A DNA stretch of 64,000 bases. It comes from an uncultured Gammaproteobacteria bacterium. GTDB lineage: Bacteria > Pseudomonadota > Gammaproteobacteria > Arenicellales > Poriferihabitantaceae. How positions within the stretch are numbered: the stretch's first letter is position 1; the number at the start of each line of letters is the position of its first letter. The DNA lies in NCBI GenBank assembly GCA_947259885.1, contig CAMYNW010000001.1, positions 62,001 to 126,000 of the forward strand, written 5' to 3'. The notes under the pieces were generated by a model. The model was not told the DNA's origin, did no database searches, and was given only the letters and a program-made list of their open reading frames with translations. Shown in pieces: positions 26,080 through 36,100 of the stretch. Made by a program: the position numbers and the translations under genes.

Positions 26080-27471
26080 GTGTCTGAGTTACTAATATTT
26101 TCTTTACTCGGTTTGTGTTGTTTTGCGGCCATACAAAAATGGTGGCATGGTGTATGGCTTTGTGTCGCAGTAGGTTTTCTGCAGGATCCAGTTCGCAAGC
26201 TGATTCCCGGTGAGCCGGTTTATATGGTAACGCTTTCTGCCGCTGTTTTTGCGGCGCTCGTCGTGGGATTGCTGTTGCGTCAATATAGTTTTGACTTTAC
26301 TCGAATACCAGGGTGGCGAGGAGGCGTAGCGCAAGCATTAGTTACGCTGTTATTGTTGGTTTGTGTGCAGCTACTATTTGCCTATCTAAATTCACACAGC
26401 TTATTTATCGTGGCGTTAGGAGTGCTGACCTACTTTACCCCAATTGTGGCAATCCTTGCCGGGTTCTATTTTGCCTGTAGAGTAGGAGAGTCCGGCATAG
26501 TCCGATTCATGATTTACTATTGCGTTATTTGTGTGCTGTTTACTTCGGGTATTTATCTCGAATACTTAAGTATCGACTGGACGGTTCTCGGCGAAGTTGG
26601 TGCTGGTCTCGTAATCTATGATGTAGGTACGGTGTTGAAGGGTCATTCAGGCTTTTTCCGGTCGTCCGAAATTGCTGCATGGCATATAGTACTTGGATCT
26701 TGCTTTCTGCTGGTTTTGGCTACTAGGACACGATTAATTACTGCCAGAGCGCTCTGCGTGGTTGGAATTGTCTTTTTAATCGCTGCAGGTATCCTGACAG
26801 GTCGACGAAAACTAATCGTGTCAGCAATTATATTCCTGACCACCTATTGGTTACTCATCACCATATATTACCAGCGTTCGCTTCGTGTAGCCGCCGTAGT
26901 GGTGTTATTAGGTATGTCGGCGCTTTGGATTACTGCCAAGGAATATTATGTGCCCGATCGAGAAGATGCAAGATATGATCTATATGTGGAGCGGGCCAGT
27001 GGGGTCTTTGCGGATATTACTGAACGCGGAAGAGTGCTCGGCATTGGTGCGGTAGTGTCGGCAGTAAAGAGATATGGGCTACTTGGTCTAGGGGCGGGTG
27101 TCGCAAGCCAAGGTGCAGGTTTAGATAGCGACACCAATTTTGGTCCCATTTACGAAGCAGAAGGTGGACTAGGTCGAATTGTGGTTGAGCTTGGTTTAAT
27201 TGGTTTGCTGGTGTCAATTTGGCTTATTTTCGTCTTTGTGATTTATGTCTGGAGAATCATTCAGTATGTTTCAGGAAAAGGCGGTAGGTTTGGTTATATC
27301 TGCTTTGGTCTGGTCGGCATTCTGTTGGCCAACCTCGCTCATTTTACAGTAGCCTCCCAGGTGTTTAGCGACCCTACGATCCTAATTTTGCTTGGTTTGT
27401 TCGCTGGTATGATTGCGGCCAGTCCAGTGTTGGTCAATCGTTTCGGTATGATTATTGAAACCGAAGCCTGA
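26080..27471 (+). CDS. Second polytopic polymerase/ligase-like membrane protein
   Basis: A 463-residue membrane protein with about twelve hydrophobic segments. A periplasmic loop (about residues 285-365) contains YDLYVERASGVFADITERGR and GLLGLGAGVASQGAG, and the following helix starts EGGLGRIVVELGLIGLL. The GxGxG and E-x2-LGRIVxELG pattern resembles the O-antigen ligase/polymerase superfamily, but the H-N-x-Y/H signature of the upstream paralogue is absent. It starts with GTG at 26080, 28 bp after the previous stop. I considered a flippase, but neither MATE-like nor Wzx-like features are evident. Function is therefore either polymerase, ligase or an exopolysaccharide-specific membrane protein. 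Confidence 0.72.
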   Translation: MSELLIFSLLGLCCFAAIQKWWHGVWLCVAVGFLQDPVRKLIPGEPVYMVTLSAAVFAALVVGLLLRQYSFDFTRIPGWRGGVAQALVTLLLLVCVQLLFAYLNSHSLFIVALGVLTYFTPIVAILAGFYFACRVGESGIVRFMIYYCVICVLFTSGIYLEYLSIDWTVLGEVGAGLVIYDVGTVLKGHSGFFRSSEIAAWHIVLGSCFLLVLATRTRLITARALCVVGIVFLIAAGILTGRRKLIVSAIIFLTTYWLLITIYYQRSLRVAAVVVLLGMSALWITAKEYYVPDREDARYDLYVERASGVFADITERGRVLGIGAVVSAVKRYGLLGLGAGVASQGAGLDSDTNFGPIYEAEGGLGRIVVELGLIGLLVSIWLIFVFVIYVWRIIQYVSGKGGRFGYICFGLVGILLANLAHFTVASQVFSDPTILILLGLFAGMIAASPVLVNRFGMIIETEA

Positions 27472-27477
27472 ATCCAA

Positions 27478-29226
27478 ATGGTCGTGGTAGGGATAAATGC
27501 TTTTCACGGAGATGCTTCTGCGGTAATTGCGGTAAATGGGCAGATAGTTGCGGCAGTTGAGGAGGAGCGTTTTACCCGGATCAAGCACTGGGCGGGTATG
27601 CCCATTGAGTCGGTGAGATGTTGCCTCGAGATTGCGGGGCTCGGCGCCTTTGAAGTAAACCATTGGGCAGTTAATAATGACAATAAGGCCCATCGGTTAA
27701 GAAAGCTTGGTTATTTGTTGACCGGTGCCGCTCGACCAAATCTAATCCTATCGCGGGTTCGAAACCGGGCGAAAAGGAGCAGCGTGGAACAGGAGCTTGC
27801 CAGAGCTTTTGGTGGCAAGACGCAGCAGTTCAAAGTTCATCATATCGAACATCATCTTAGCCACCTGGCTTCAACATTTTACCCTTCAGGTTTTTCCAAT
27901 GCTCTGGCGGTATCGATCGATGGTTTCGGTGATTTCAGCAGCGCTGCATGGGGTCTCGGCGGAGACAACGGTATTGAACCTGGAGGATATGTGCATTTTC
28001 CTCATTCGTTGGGCATATTTTACCAAGCAGTTACCCAGTACCTCGGATTTCGTGACTATGGCGATGAATACAAAGTAATGGGATTGGCCCCCTATGGTAA
28101 TCCGTCATATCTCGATTCTATGGAACAATTGGTGTCAGTTAATAGTTCTTCGGTTTATCAGTTAAATCTTAAGTATTTCCGCCATCACAACCAACCTTTA
28201 TCGTTCAGCTGGGAACGGGGCAGACCTGTTTTCGATTCTTTATATAGCCCACTGTTTGAACATTTGTTGGGACCGTCAAGATTGCCCGATGAGCCTCTAG
28301 AGCAACGACATCGGAACATTGCCGCAAGCGCACAGCAGTTGTATGAAAACTGTCTATTCTCAATGTTGAACGGCTTATATCAAAAATACAAAGTGAAGAA
28401 CCTTGCTTTGGCGGGTGGATGTGCGATGAACTCAGTTGCAAACGGTAAGATTAGTGAGCGCACAGGATTTGATCGGGTATTTATTCAGCCCGCAGCAGGA
28501 GACGCAGGGGGCGCCCTGGGTGCAGCGCTGCAACTAAATAGACAATTAGGCGGAAATATAGTGAGAGATCCAATGCCCCATGCCTACCTTGGGCCTGGAT
28601 TCTCGAGTAACAGTATCATGTCATTGCTTAATGACAATCAAACCAGAATTGAGAATGCAGGATGTCGAGCCAGGCTCCTGGAATTGGACGATCTGATTGC
28701 AAAAATTGTAGATGCACTGGTTGGTGGTAGCGTGGTAGGTTGGTTTCAGGGACGTATGGAGTGGGGTGCTCGCGCACTTGGCAATCGTTCAATCTTGGGC
28801 GATCCTCGTTGCATTGACATGCAGCAAATACTTAATCATAAGATCAAGCGTAGAGAATCGTTTCGCCCATTTGCCCCTTCAATTCTTAGGGAGCATGTTA
28901 GTCAATGGTTCGAGGTCGATGACGATGTGCCTTATATGCAGAAAGTCTATAAAATCCAATACCACCGAAGAGCACAAATACCCGCTGTCACCCATGTGGA
29001 CGGCAGCGGACGTCTACAAACCGTCACTTTGAAACAGAATCCGCTTTACTACAAGCTCATCGAATCTTTCTATCAGAAAACTGGTGTGCCTTTGTTACTA
29101 AACACCTCTTTTAACGAAAATGAGCCTATCGTTTGTACCCCTCAAGAAGCGCTGGAATGTTTTTTACGAACTCGCATGGACGTGCTGGCACTGGGGCAAG
29201 TAATGTTATATCGCGAAAGTGAATAA
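27478..29226 (+). CDS. Carbamoyltransferase (NodU family)
   Basis: A 582-residue carbamoyltransferase that places a carbamoyl group from carbamoyl phosphate on a sugar hydroxyl through an O-carbamoyl-adenylate intermediate. The N-terminal ASKHA-type domain starts VVVGINAFHGDASAVIAVNG and EEERFTRIKHWAG, with the metal-binding HHIEHHLSHLASTFYPSGF (about 121-139) and LAVSIDGFGDFSS. The C-terminal domain includes GWFQGRMEWGARALGNRSIL (about 421-440), FRPFAPSIL and PLLLNTSFNENEPIV near the end. All family landmarks are present, so it is expected to be active. The polysaccharide of this operon is therefore likely carbamoylated. Carbamoyl phosphate synthase genes lie 3 kb downstream. The last 8 bp overlap the next gene. 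Confidence 0.92.
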   Translation: MVVVGINAFHGDASAVIAVNGQIVAAVEEERFTRIKHWAGMPIESVRCCLEIAGLGAFEVNHWAVNNDNKAHRLRKLGYLLTGAARPNLILSRVRNRAKRSSVEQELARAFGGKTQQFKVHHIEHHLSHLASTFYPSGFSNALAVSIDGFGDFSSAAWGLGGDNGIEPGGYVHFPHSLGIFYQAVTQYLGFRDYGDEYKVMGLAPYGNPSYLDSMEQLVSVNSSSVYQLNLKYFRHHNQPLSFSWERGRPVFDSLYSPLFEHLLGPSRLPDEPLEQRHRNIAASAQQLYENCLFSMLNGLYQKYKVKNLALAGGCAMNSVANGKISERTGFDRVFIQPAAGDAGGALGAALQLNRQLGGNIVRDPMPHAYLGPGFSSNSIMSLLNDNQTRIENAGCRARLLELDDLIAKIVDALVGGSVVGWFQGRMEWGARALGNRSILGDPRCIDMQQILNHKIKRRESFRPFAPSILREHVSQWFEVDDDVPYMQKVYKIQYHRRAQIPAVTHVDGSGRLQTVTLKQNPLYYKLIESFYQKTGVPLLLNTSFNENEPIVCTPQEALECFLRTRMDVLALGQVMLYRESE

Positions 29227-30274
29227 TATTATGCTTGCACTTGGTGGATTGCTGATCACGCTGCTATTGCTACGCATGTCGATACCCCTGGCACACCGAT
29301 TTAGTCTTGTCGCAATACCCGGTCAGCATCGACGACACCAAGGTAACATACCGTTGACCGGTGGTATCGCTATGTCGGCCGGTGCAGCGTTGACTCTGCT
29401 GATGATAGGGCATCTTCCAGGTGCGGGTATTGCCGGTGCAGTAATTCTATTGTTGGTGATCGGCGTTGTAGATGATCGATTTTCAATCCCTTATTGGATT
29501 CGATTTTTGTTTCAGATAATTGCGGTACTGTTGATCATCTGGATTGACAATGTTCGGTTGGTTGATTTGGGGAAGACGTTCTCTATTGAGACAACGAATC
29601 TAGGGAATTATAGTGTCGCACTCACTGTGTTCGCGGGAGTGGGGGTGATCAATGCCATTAATATGATCGATGGAATGGATGGATTGGCAGGGAGTCTTGT
29701 ACTGGTTTGCCTCCTTTCGATCTTTGCTTTGCTCATTTTCTCCGGTTCCGAAGGAATCGATCTGGTGGTTGTACTGTCTACAGCGGTAGTAGGATTTCTC
29801 GGATTCAATTTGCGTGCCATTCATCACCGAGGGGCAAAATTATTTATGGGTGATGCCGGCAGTATGGTATTAGGAATAGTGCTGGCATGGCTGCTGATTC
29901 GCCACAGTCAAGGTGCGAGGGCATCTTTTGCTCCGGTTGTAGCGTTATGGATTCTCGCAATTCCGCTTTTCGATACTGTAGGAGTGTTGCTAAGGCGATC
30001 GATGCGCCGGGGTTCCCCTTTTCGAGCGGACTGGATGCACACCCATCATTTGCTGATGAGACTTGGCTTGGATGTAAATCAGAGCTTAGCCCTGATCGTA
30101 AGCGCAGCGGCCCTGCTGGCCGTTGCCGGCATTGTGCTTTTCCTGAAAGGTACGCCGGAAAACTATCTTTTTTATCTTTTTCTTGGGTTGTTCGCCGGTT
30201 ACATTTTTCTAATGGAGATTGGTGAATACTTTCTCCGAAGGCGGGAAGCTCAACTAGACGGTGACGATGACTAG
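29219..30274 (+). CDS. Undecaprenyl-phosphate sugar-1-phosphate transferase (WecA/MraY family)
   Basis: Polytopic PNPT-family enzyme of 351 residues that initiates repeat-unit synthesis by moving a sugar-1-phosphate (in WecA, GlcNAc-1-P) onto undecaprenyl phosphate. Landmarks: QHRRHQGNIPLTGGIAMSAG (about residues 34-53), the acidic pair in VIGVVDDRFSIP, the signature INAINMIDGMDGLAGS (about 143-158), and HRGAKLFMGDAGSMVLG (about 202-218). The cytoplasmic WecA-type loop HTHHLLMRLGL is near residue 274. About ten hydrophobic helices are apparent. The start is GTG 29219 in the end of the carbamoyltransferase gene; ATG 29231 is an alternative. It supplies the priming step expected for a Wzx/Wzy-type pathway. 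Confidence 0.9.
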   Translation: MNNIMLALGGLLITLLLLRMSIPLAHRFSLVAIPGQHRRHQGNIPLTGGIAMSAGAALTLLMIGHLPGAGIAGAVILLLVIGVVDDRFSIPYWIRFLFQIIAVLLIIWIDNVRLVDLGKTFSIETTNLGNYSVALTVFAGVGVINAINMIDGMDGLAGSLVLVCLLSIFALLIFSGSEGIDLVVVLSTAVVGFLGFNLRAIHHRGAKLFMGDAGSMVLGIVLAWLLIRHSQGARASFAPVVALWILAIPLFDTVGVLLRRSMRRGSPFRADWMHTHHLLMRLGLDVNQSLALIVSAAALLAVAGIVLFLKGTPENYLFYLFLGLFAGYIFLMEIGEYFLRRREAQLDGDDD

Positions 30275-30956
30275 GTACATTGTAACCGGCGGTAGTGCTG
30301 GCATCGGTGCGGCGGTTGTCAACAGGTTGGCCTCTGCGGGATATCACGTCACCAGTGTAGCCAGGCGGAAGGCGGCAACGGATGTAGAGCTGGTAGAGTC
30401 TGTACGATGTGATTTGTCGAATTTGGATCAGATTGAATCACCAATTAAAGAATTGATTAAGCGTGGGCACCCTGAGGGCGCGGTGCTTTGCCACGGATTC
30501 GGGGACTTCGGTTCTCTGGAACAGTTCTCTGAAGCACGCATTCGACGTTTGGTGGACACTAATCTGACAAGCAACCTATTGCTGGCAAGACTGCTGATAC
30601 CCATAATGAAAGCAGCCGGTAAAGGCACATTGGTATTTATGGGGTCCGAGGCTGCATTGCGTGGTGGCAAACAGGGTGCTGTCTACGCTGCGACTAAATT
30701 TGCCCTTCGCGGGCTGGCACAATCGCTCAGACAGGAATGCAGTGGCAGTGGTGTGAGGGTCGCGATTGTAAATCCGGGTATGGTAAATACTGCGTTTTTT
30801 AATGAACTGTCTTTTACACCGGGCGCAGATCAAAACAATGCGTTGACAGCGGAGGACGTTGCGGACGCCGTGATGACCATACTCGAAGCACCGCCGCATG
30901 CGGTGATCGACGAAATCAACCTGTCACCGTTAAAAAAAGTGATCAGGCAACGGTGA
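30267..30956 (+). CDS. Short-chain dehydrogenase/reductase
   Basis: A 229-residue SDR with the N-terminal nucleotide-binding motif TGGSAGIGAAV (residues 6-16), the active-site serine region FMGSEAALRGGKQGAVYAAT (Ser about 128) and catalytic YAATKFALRG (Tyr about 141, Lys about 145). AIVNPGMVNTAFF follows. The arginine at the end of the beta2 strand (VARRKA) hints at NADP(H). I prefer ATG 30267, preceded by GGTGACG, over GTG 30261; it overlaps the end of the initiating transferase gene by 8 bp. Last gene of the exopolysaccharide operon, so a role in sugar-nucleotide or polymer modification is plausible but unproven. Confidence 0.85.
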   Translation: MTRYIVTGGSAGIGAAVVNRLASAGYHVTSVARRKAATDVELVESVRCDLSNLDQIESPIKELIKRGHPEGAVLCHGFGDFGSLEQFSEARIRRLVDTNLTSNLLLARLLIPIMKAAGKGTLVFMGSEAALRGGKQGAVYAATKFALRGLAQSLRQECSGSGVRVAIVNPGMVNTAFFNELSFTPGADQNNALTAEDVADAVMTILEAPPHAVIDEINLSPLKKVIRQR

Positions 30957-31011
30957 GCCTTCCTTACCTTTATAATACATTGAGTTATCTAAATACAAAA
31001 AGTGATTTCTT

Positions 31012-31809
31012 ATGATTAATCTTGCGATTGCCGGAGCGTCCGGACGAATGGGGCGAGCGATTATTCGACAATCAGCCGAGACGACTGGCGTAAAAGTTAC
31101 GGCGGCAATGGAGCGAACCGGCAGCCCCAACCTAGGTCAAGACGCGGGGCTGTGTGCTGGAATCGAGGAAATAGGAGTGAAAATTGCAGACACACTCGAC
31201 CTTCAGGGATTTGACGTGATGCTTGATTTCACCACACCTAAAGCCACCATGGAGCATGCGAAACTTTGTAGCAATTCCGGAAGGGCCCTAATGACAGGTA
31301 CGACAGGTTTGACTTCGGAGCAGAAACAGCAGTTGCAAGAGATCGCGAAGGATATCCCGGTGGTGCTGGCAGCCAATACCAGTGTTGGTATCAACCTCTG
31401 CGTGGCGCTACTGGAAATCGCCTCTAGAGTTATCGGCGATGTCACAGACATTGAGGTGATTGAAGCGCACCATCGCCATAAGGTGGATGCTCCATCAGGT
31501 ACTGCATTATTGTTAGGTGAGACGGTAGCGAATGCTCTTGGAAAGTCGCTGCCAGAAGATGGGGTATTCTGCCGCGAAGGCCATACAGGGGAGCGACCTA
31601 CTGGCAGTATTGGTTTCTCCGCAATTCGCGGAGGTGATATTGCCGGTGAACATACAGTGATGTTTATCGGCGAGAGTGAGAGGGTTGAAATTACCCACCG
31701 TGCAACCGATCGTAGAATATTTGCCCAGGGCGCGCTGCGCGCGGCGCAGTGGCTGGTAACCCAAAGAGCTGGTTTTTACACTATGCAGGATGTACTCGGT
31801 CTTCGTTGA
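31012..31809 (+). CDS. dapB: 4-hydroxy-tetrahydrodipicolinate reductase
   Basis: NAD(P)H-dependent reductase in the diaminopimelate/lysine pathway. The 265 residues carry the N-terminal nucleotide motif IAGASGRMGRAII (residues 4-16), MTGTTGLTSEQ, VLAANTSVGINL and the catalytic block EAHHRHKVDAPSGTALLLGE (about 156-175) with its two histidines and lysine. The C-terminal segment ends with VLGLR, as in family members. ATG at 31012; TATAAT at 30971-30976 may be a -10 box without a clear -35. It is followed by a strong intrinsic terminator and then by carA, in the conserved gammaproteobacterial order dapB-carA-carB-greA (the usual upstream dnaJ is replaced here by the exopolysaccharide operon). 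Confidence 0.96.
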   Translation: MINLAIAGASGRMGRAIIRQSAETTGVKVTAAMERTGSPNLGQDAGLCAGIEEIGVKIADTLDLQGFDVMLDFTTPKATMEHAKLCSNSGRALMTGTTGLTSEQKQQLQEIAKDIPVVLAANTSVGINLCVALLEIASRVIGDVTDIEVIEAHHRHKVDAPSGTALLLGETVANALGKSLPEDGVFCREGHTGERPTGSIGFSAIRGGDIAGEHTVMFIGESERVEITHRATDRRIFAQGALRAAQWLVTQRAGFYTMQDVLGLR

Positions 31810-31896
31810 ATCATAGTGCTTGGAAGGTTACAATTCGCGCCAACTAAAACACACTACTGAGGCTTTAAGCGATTTCGGGCCAGAAAAGATCAATTG

Positions 31897-31927
31897 GGGA
31901 GAAACCGAGAGGTTTCTCCCTTTTTTT
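31897..31927 (+). terminator. Intrinsic terminator (or attenuator) between dapB and carA
   Basis: A perfect 10-bp stem, GGGAGAAACC (31897-31906) and GGTTTCTCCC (31911-31920), encloses a GAGA tetraloop and is followed directly by seven T (31921-31927). It is the strongest rho-independent terminator in the window. It lies 87 bp after the dapB stop and 57 bp before the carA start. It could end dapB transcription or act as an attenuator in a carA leader that begins upstream. Confidence 0.9.
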
Positions 31928-31984
31928 AAGCTTATTTTGCCTGACTTCACCGCTGGATGCCTCGAACAACTACGGGAGATTTGA

Positions 31985-33133
31985 TTGAAGCAAAACGCAT
32001 TGCTGGTGCTTGAAGATGGTACGGTTTTTCACGGAAAGTCTATTGGGGCGGAAGGAATTAGTGTCGGCGAAGTGGTTTTCAACACCTCAATTACTGGATA
32101 TCAGGAAATTCTTACCGATCCTTCCTATGCGAGTCAGGTTGTTACGCTGACCTATCCTCATATTGGAAACGTCGGGGTGAATGAAGAGGACGATGAGTCC
32201 AGATCAGTATTTTGTTCTGGCCTGGTAATCAAAAACCTGCCGAGATTGCACAGCAACTGGCGAGCCGAGAGATCATTACCCGAATACTTAAAGCAAAAAG
32301 GTGTGGTCGCAATCAGCGACATCGACACTCGAAAATTGACGCGATTGCTGCGCACTAGCGGGGCGCAAAATGGATGCCTGATGGCCGGGGCAGATCTTGA
32401 TCAGGCACATGGTCTGGAAAAAGCGCGGGAATTTCCGGGTCTGGGCGGCATGGATCTGGCCAAAGTAGTGTCAACCGCGGAAAGTTATCGCTGGAATACC
32501 GGCCGGCAGGATGGAGTGTGGCGACTTGATGGTGGCCATGTGGCAGCACCTGATTCAAAGTTTCGGGTAGTAGCTTGTGATTTTGGTATCAAACTAAATA
32601 TTCTGCGGCTTCTAGCTGATAGGGGTTGTGATGTTACGGTGGTGCCAGCCCAGACTAAGGCGGCGGATATTCTTTCGCAACAACCAGACGGGGTGTTTCT
32701 GTCTAATGGCCCCGGGGATCCGGAACCTTGTGACTACGCTATAGATGCCATTAGAGATGTTGTCGATAACAATATCCCGGTTTTTGGGATCTGCCTAGGA
32801 CATCAACTGCTTTCTCTCGCCAGCGGTGCAGTAACAGAAAAAATGAAGTTTGGCCACCATGGGGCCAACCATCCGGTTCAAGACATTGATAGTGGTCGTG
32901 TGTTGATCACTAGCCAGAATCACGGTTTTACAGTTAACGAGGGGAGTCTGCCTGAAAATATCAGAGTGACACACCGTTCACTTTTCGATGGAACAGTGCA
33001 GGGAATAGAAAGAATTGACAAACCCGCTTTTTCTTTTCAGGGTCATCCTGAAGCAAGTCCGGGACCTAAGGATATTAATCCACTATTTGATCGATTCATC
33101 TCTATGATGGAAAAACATAAGGGGGCTCAATGA
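31985..33133 (+). CDS. carA: Carbamoyl-phosphate synthase small (glutaminase) subunit
   Basis: Glutamine amidotransferase subunit that feeds ammonia to CarB for carbamoyl phosphate synthesis (pyrimidines, arginine and here possibly sugar carbamoylation). The 382 residues start [20 protein letters not shown], matching E. coli CarA, which fixes the TTG start at 31985 with CGGGAG seven to eight bases upstream. A TTG start is, to my knowledge, also used by E. coli carA. The class I glutaminase triad is in [16 protein letters not shown] (Cys about 266) and GHPEASPGP near the C-terminus. The last 4 bp overlap the ATG of carB. Confidence 0.96.
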   Translation: MKQNALLVLEDGTVFHGKSIGAEGISVGEVVFNTSITGYQEILTDPSYASQVVTLTYPHIGNVGVNEEDDESRSVFCSGLVIKNLPRLHSNWRAERSLPEYLKQKGVVAISDIDTRKLTRLLRTSGAQNGCLMAGADLDQAHGLEKAREFPGLGGMDLAKVVSTAESYRWNTGRQDGVWRLDGGHVAAPDSKFRVVACDFGIKLNILRLLADRGCDVTVVPAQTKAADILSQQPDGVFLSNGPGDPEPCDYAIDAIRDVVDNNIPVFGICLGHQLLSLASGAVTEKMKFGHHGANHPVQDIDSGRVLITSQNHGFTVNEGSLPENIRVTHRSLFDGTVQGIERIDKPAFSFQGHPEASPGPKDINPLFDRFISMMEKHKGAQ

Positions 33134-36100
33134 TGGGTAAGCGAGCGGATATCCAGTCAGTTCTCATCATCGGCGCGGGCCCAATCATTATCGGTCAGGC
33201 CTGCGAATTTGATTATTCTGGTGTACAGGCATGCAAAGCGTTGAAGGAAGAAGGCTATCGCGTGATTCTGGTCAATTCCAATCCCGCCACAATCATGACG
33301 GACCCCGATTTTGCCGATGCAACCTATATTGAACCGATTCACTGGGCCACCCTTGAAAAAGTGATAGAGGTTGAACGGCCTGATGCGATCTTACCCACCA
33401 TGGGTGGTCAAACTGGTTTGAACTGTGCGTTGGATCTGCATCGACACGGGGTTCTAGAAAAATTTGGCGTAGAAATGATTGGTGCGACCCGCGAAGCTAT
33501 AGATATGGCTGAAGATCGTGACCTGTTTCGCAAAGCGATGAGGAGAATAGGGTTAGAGACGGTAAATGGTGAAATAGCTCACGATCTGGATCAGGCGCGG
33601 GCTGTACTTCAGAATATTGGATTTCCAGCAATAATCAGACCATCATTTACTCTTGGCGGCACGGGCGGCGGAATTGCATACAACCATGATGAGTTTGATG
33701 ATATATGTCTCCGCGGCCTGGACGCCTCTCCGACTAAGGAACTACTGATCGAAGAAAGTATTCTTGGTTGGAAAGAATTTGAAATGGAGGTGGTCCGAGA
33801 TAAAGCGGATAACTGCATCATTGTATGTTCTATCGAAAATTTCGATCCGATGGGCGTGCATACAGGAGATTCAATCACCGTGGCACCGTCTCAAACACTG
33901 ACTGACAAGGAATATCAGCTTATGCGCGATGCGAGTATCGCGGTACTGCGAGAAATTGGCGTCGATACCGGTGGTTCAAACGTGCAGTTTGCGATCAATC
34001 CGGAAAATGGACGAATGATCATTATTGAAATGAATCCTCGGGTTTCTCGTTCTTCTGCACTTGCTTCAAAAGCCACAGGTTTTCCAATTGCAAAAGTTGC
34101 TGCCAAACTGGCGGTGGGATTTACACTGGATCAGCTGCAGAACGACATCACCGGGGGCGCCACTCCTGCATCATTTGAGCCCACAATAGACTATGTAGTT
34201 ACCAAGATTCCGCGCTTCGATTTTGAGAAATTTCCCCAGGCAGATGCCACCTTAACTACCCAGATGAAATCTGTGGGCGAGGTGATGGCAATTGGTCGAA
34301 CCTTTCAGGAATCGTTCCAGAAAGCGTTACGAGGTCTGGAAAATGGGAGCGATGGTCTTGATGAGTTGGAATTAGAAGAGACAGGTGAACCGCTAGAGAC
34401 TGTGTTGTCTGCAAAGCTCAGGGTGCCGGGGGCCGAGCGTGTCTGGTATCTTGCTGAAGCGTTTCGACATGGAATGGATCTGGAGCAAATCCATAGCATT
34501 TGTAAAATCGATCCGTGGTTTCTAGGGGAGTTCGAGGATATCGTTCTGGCTGAAGAAGATATTAAGCGGCAGACTCTGGAAGGAATCGCTCCAGATATCC
34601 TGTGGGGATGGAAACGTATGGGATTTTCTGATCGCAGGCTGGCAAAACTCATGTCAGTTGACGAACAGCAGGTGCGAGAATTTCGATTTACTAACAAAAT
34701 ACATCCGGTGTACAAGCGGGTGGATTCGTGCGCAGCCGAATTCGATACGTCTACCGCTTACTTGTATTCAAGCTATGACCAAGAGTGTGAAGCCGAGCCT
34801 TCGAATCAGCGAAAAATCATGGTGCTTGGGGGTGGCCCAAATCGAATAGGCCAAGGAATTGAGTTTGACTATTGTTGTGTACATGCGTCCATGGCATTAC
34901 GTGAGGAGGGATATGAAACCATTATGGTCAACTGCAATCCGGAGACTGTTTCCACCGATTATGATACTTCTAACCGGCTTTATTTCGAATCGCTGACGCT
35001 CGAAGATGTGCTCGAAATCGTGCGTGTGGAAAAACCTCTGGGTGTGATCGTGCAGTATGGCGGTCAAACACCGCTTAAACTGGCAAGGGGTCTGGAAAGA
35101 GCCGGTACCCCGATAATTGGCACCAGCCCTGAATCCATCCACAGGGCAGAGGACCGCGAATATTTTCAGAAGCTACTCACGGAACTCAACTTGCTGCAGC
35201 CACCAAATCGCACCGCGAGTACAGCGGAACAGGCACTCGCACTTGCTGAGGAAATAGGTTATCCCCTGGTGGTGAGGCCTTCCTATGTGCTCGGGGGCAG
35301 AGCGATGGAAATTGTGCACAGTGCAGAGGATCTTTATGCTTACATGACCTCAGCTTTAAGGGTGTCATTTGATTCACCGGTTCTGTTAGATCGATTCCTC
35401 AATGACGCGATCGAAGTGGACGTGGATGCGATATGTGATGGTGAGAGGGTGATCATCGGAGGCATTATGGAGCACATTGAGGAAGCGGGTGTTCATTCAG
35501 GAGACTCCGCATGTTCATTGCCACCCTTCAGCCTCAGTGCATCGGTGCAAAAAGAGTTAACGCGTCAAACCAAAGAGATGGCGATAGCCTTGAATGTCAT
35601 TGGTCTAATGAATGTGCAATTCGCGGTGAAGGGCGATGAGATTTATGTGCTGGAAGTGAATCCACGGGCTTCAAGAACGGTTCCTTTCGTTTCAAAGGCC
35701 ACAGCCAGGCCGCTGGCTAAGATAGCAGCTTGTTGCATGGTAGGAAAGTCGCTTGAATCTCAGAACATTTCTGAAACATGGGAGCCAAATTTCTACTCGG
35801 TCAAGGAGGCGGTGTTTCCATTTATCAAGTTTCCCGGTGTTGATACTGTCCTGGGTCCAGAAATGAAGAGCACTGGTGAAGTGATGGGGATAGGTGAATC
35901 CTTCGGCGATGCTTTTGATAAAGCAACTCAAGCCGCTGGCTCGAGGATTCCCCGCGAGGGCAAGGTCTTAATCAGTCTTCGAAATGAAGATCAGGGTGCC
36001 TCCGTTGGGGTCGCGAAATATTTTTCAGATAATGGGTTTGAAATCATTGCCACTGACGGAACTTCCAAAGTTTTTAGCACTGCGGGTATACCAGTTACTA

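Noticed and set aside
29844..30347. Minus-strand 167-residue frame
   Set aside because: Shadow of the WecA-like gene and the SDR gene, both supported by clear family motifs.
34305..34715. Minus-strand 136-residue frame
   Set aside because: Antisense to well-conserved carB sequence; serine/arginine-rich composition typical of a shadow frame.
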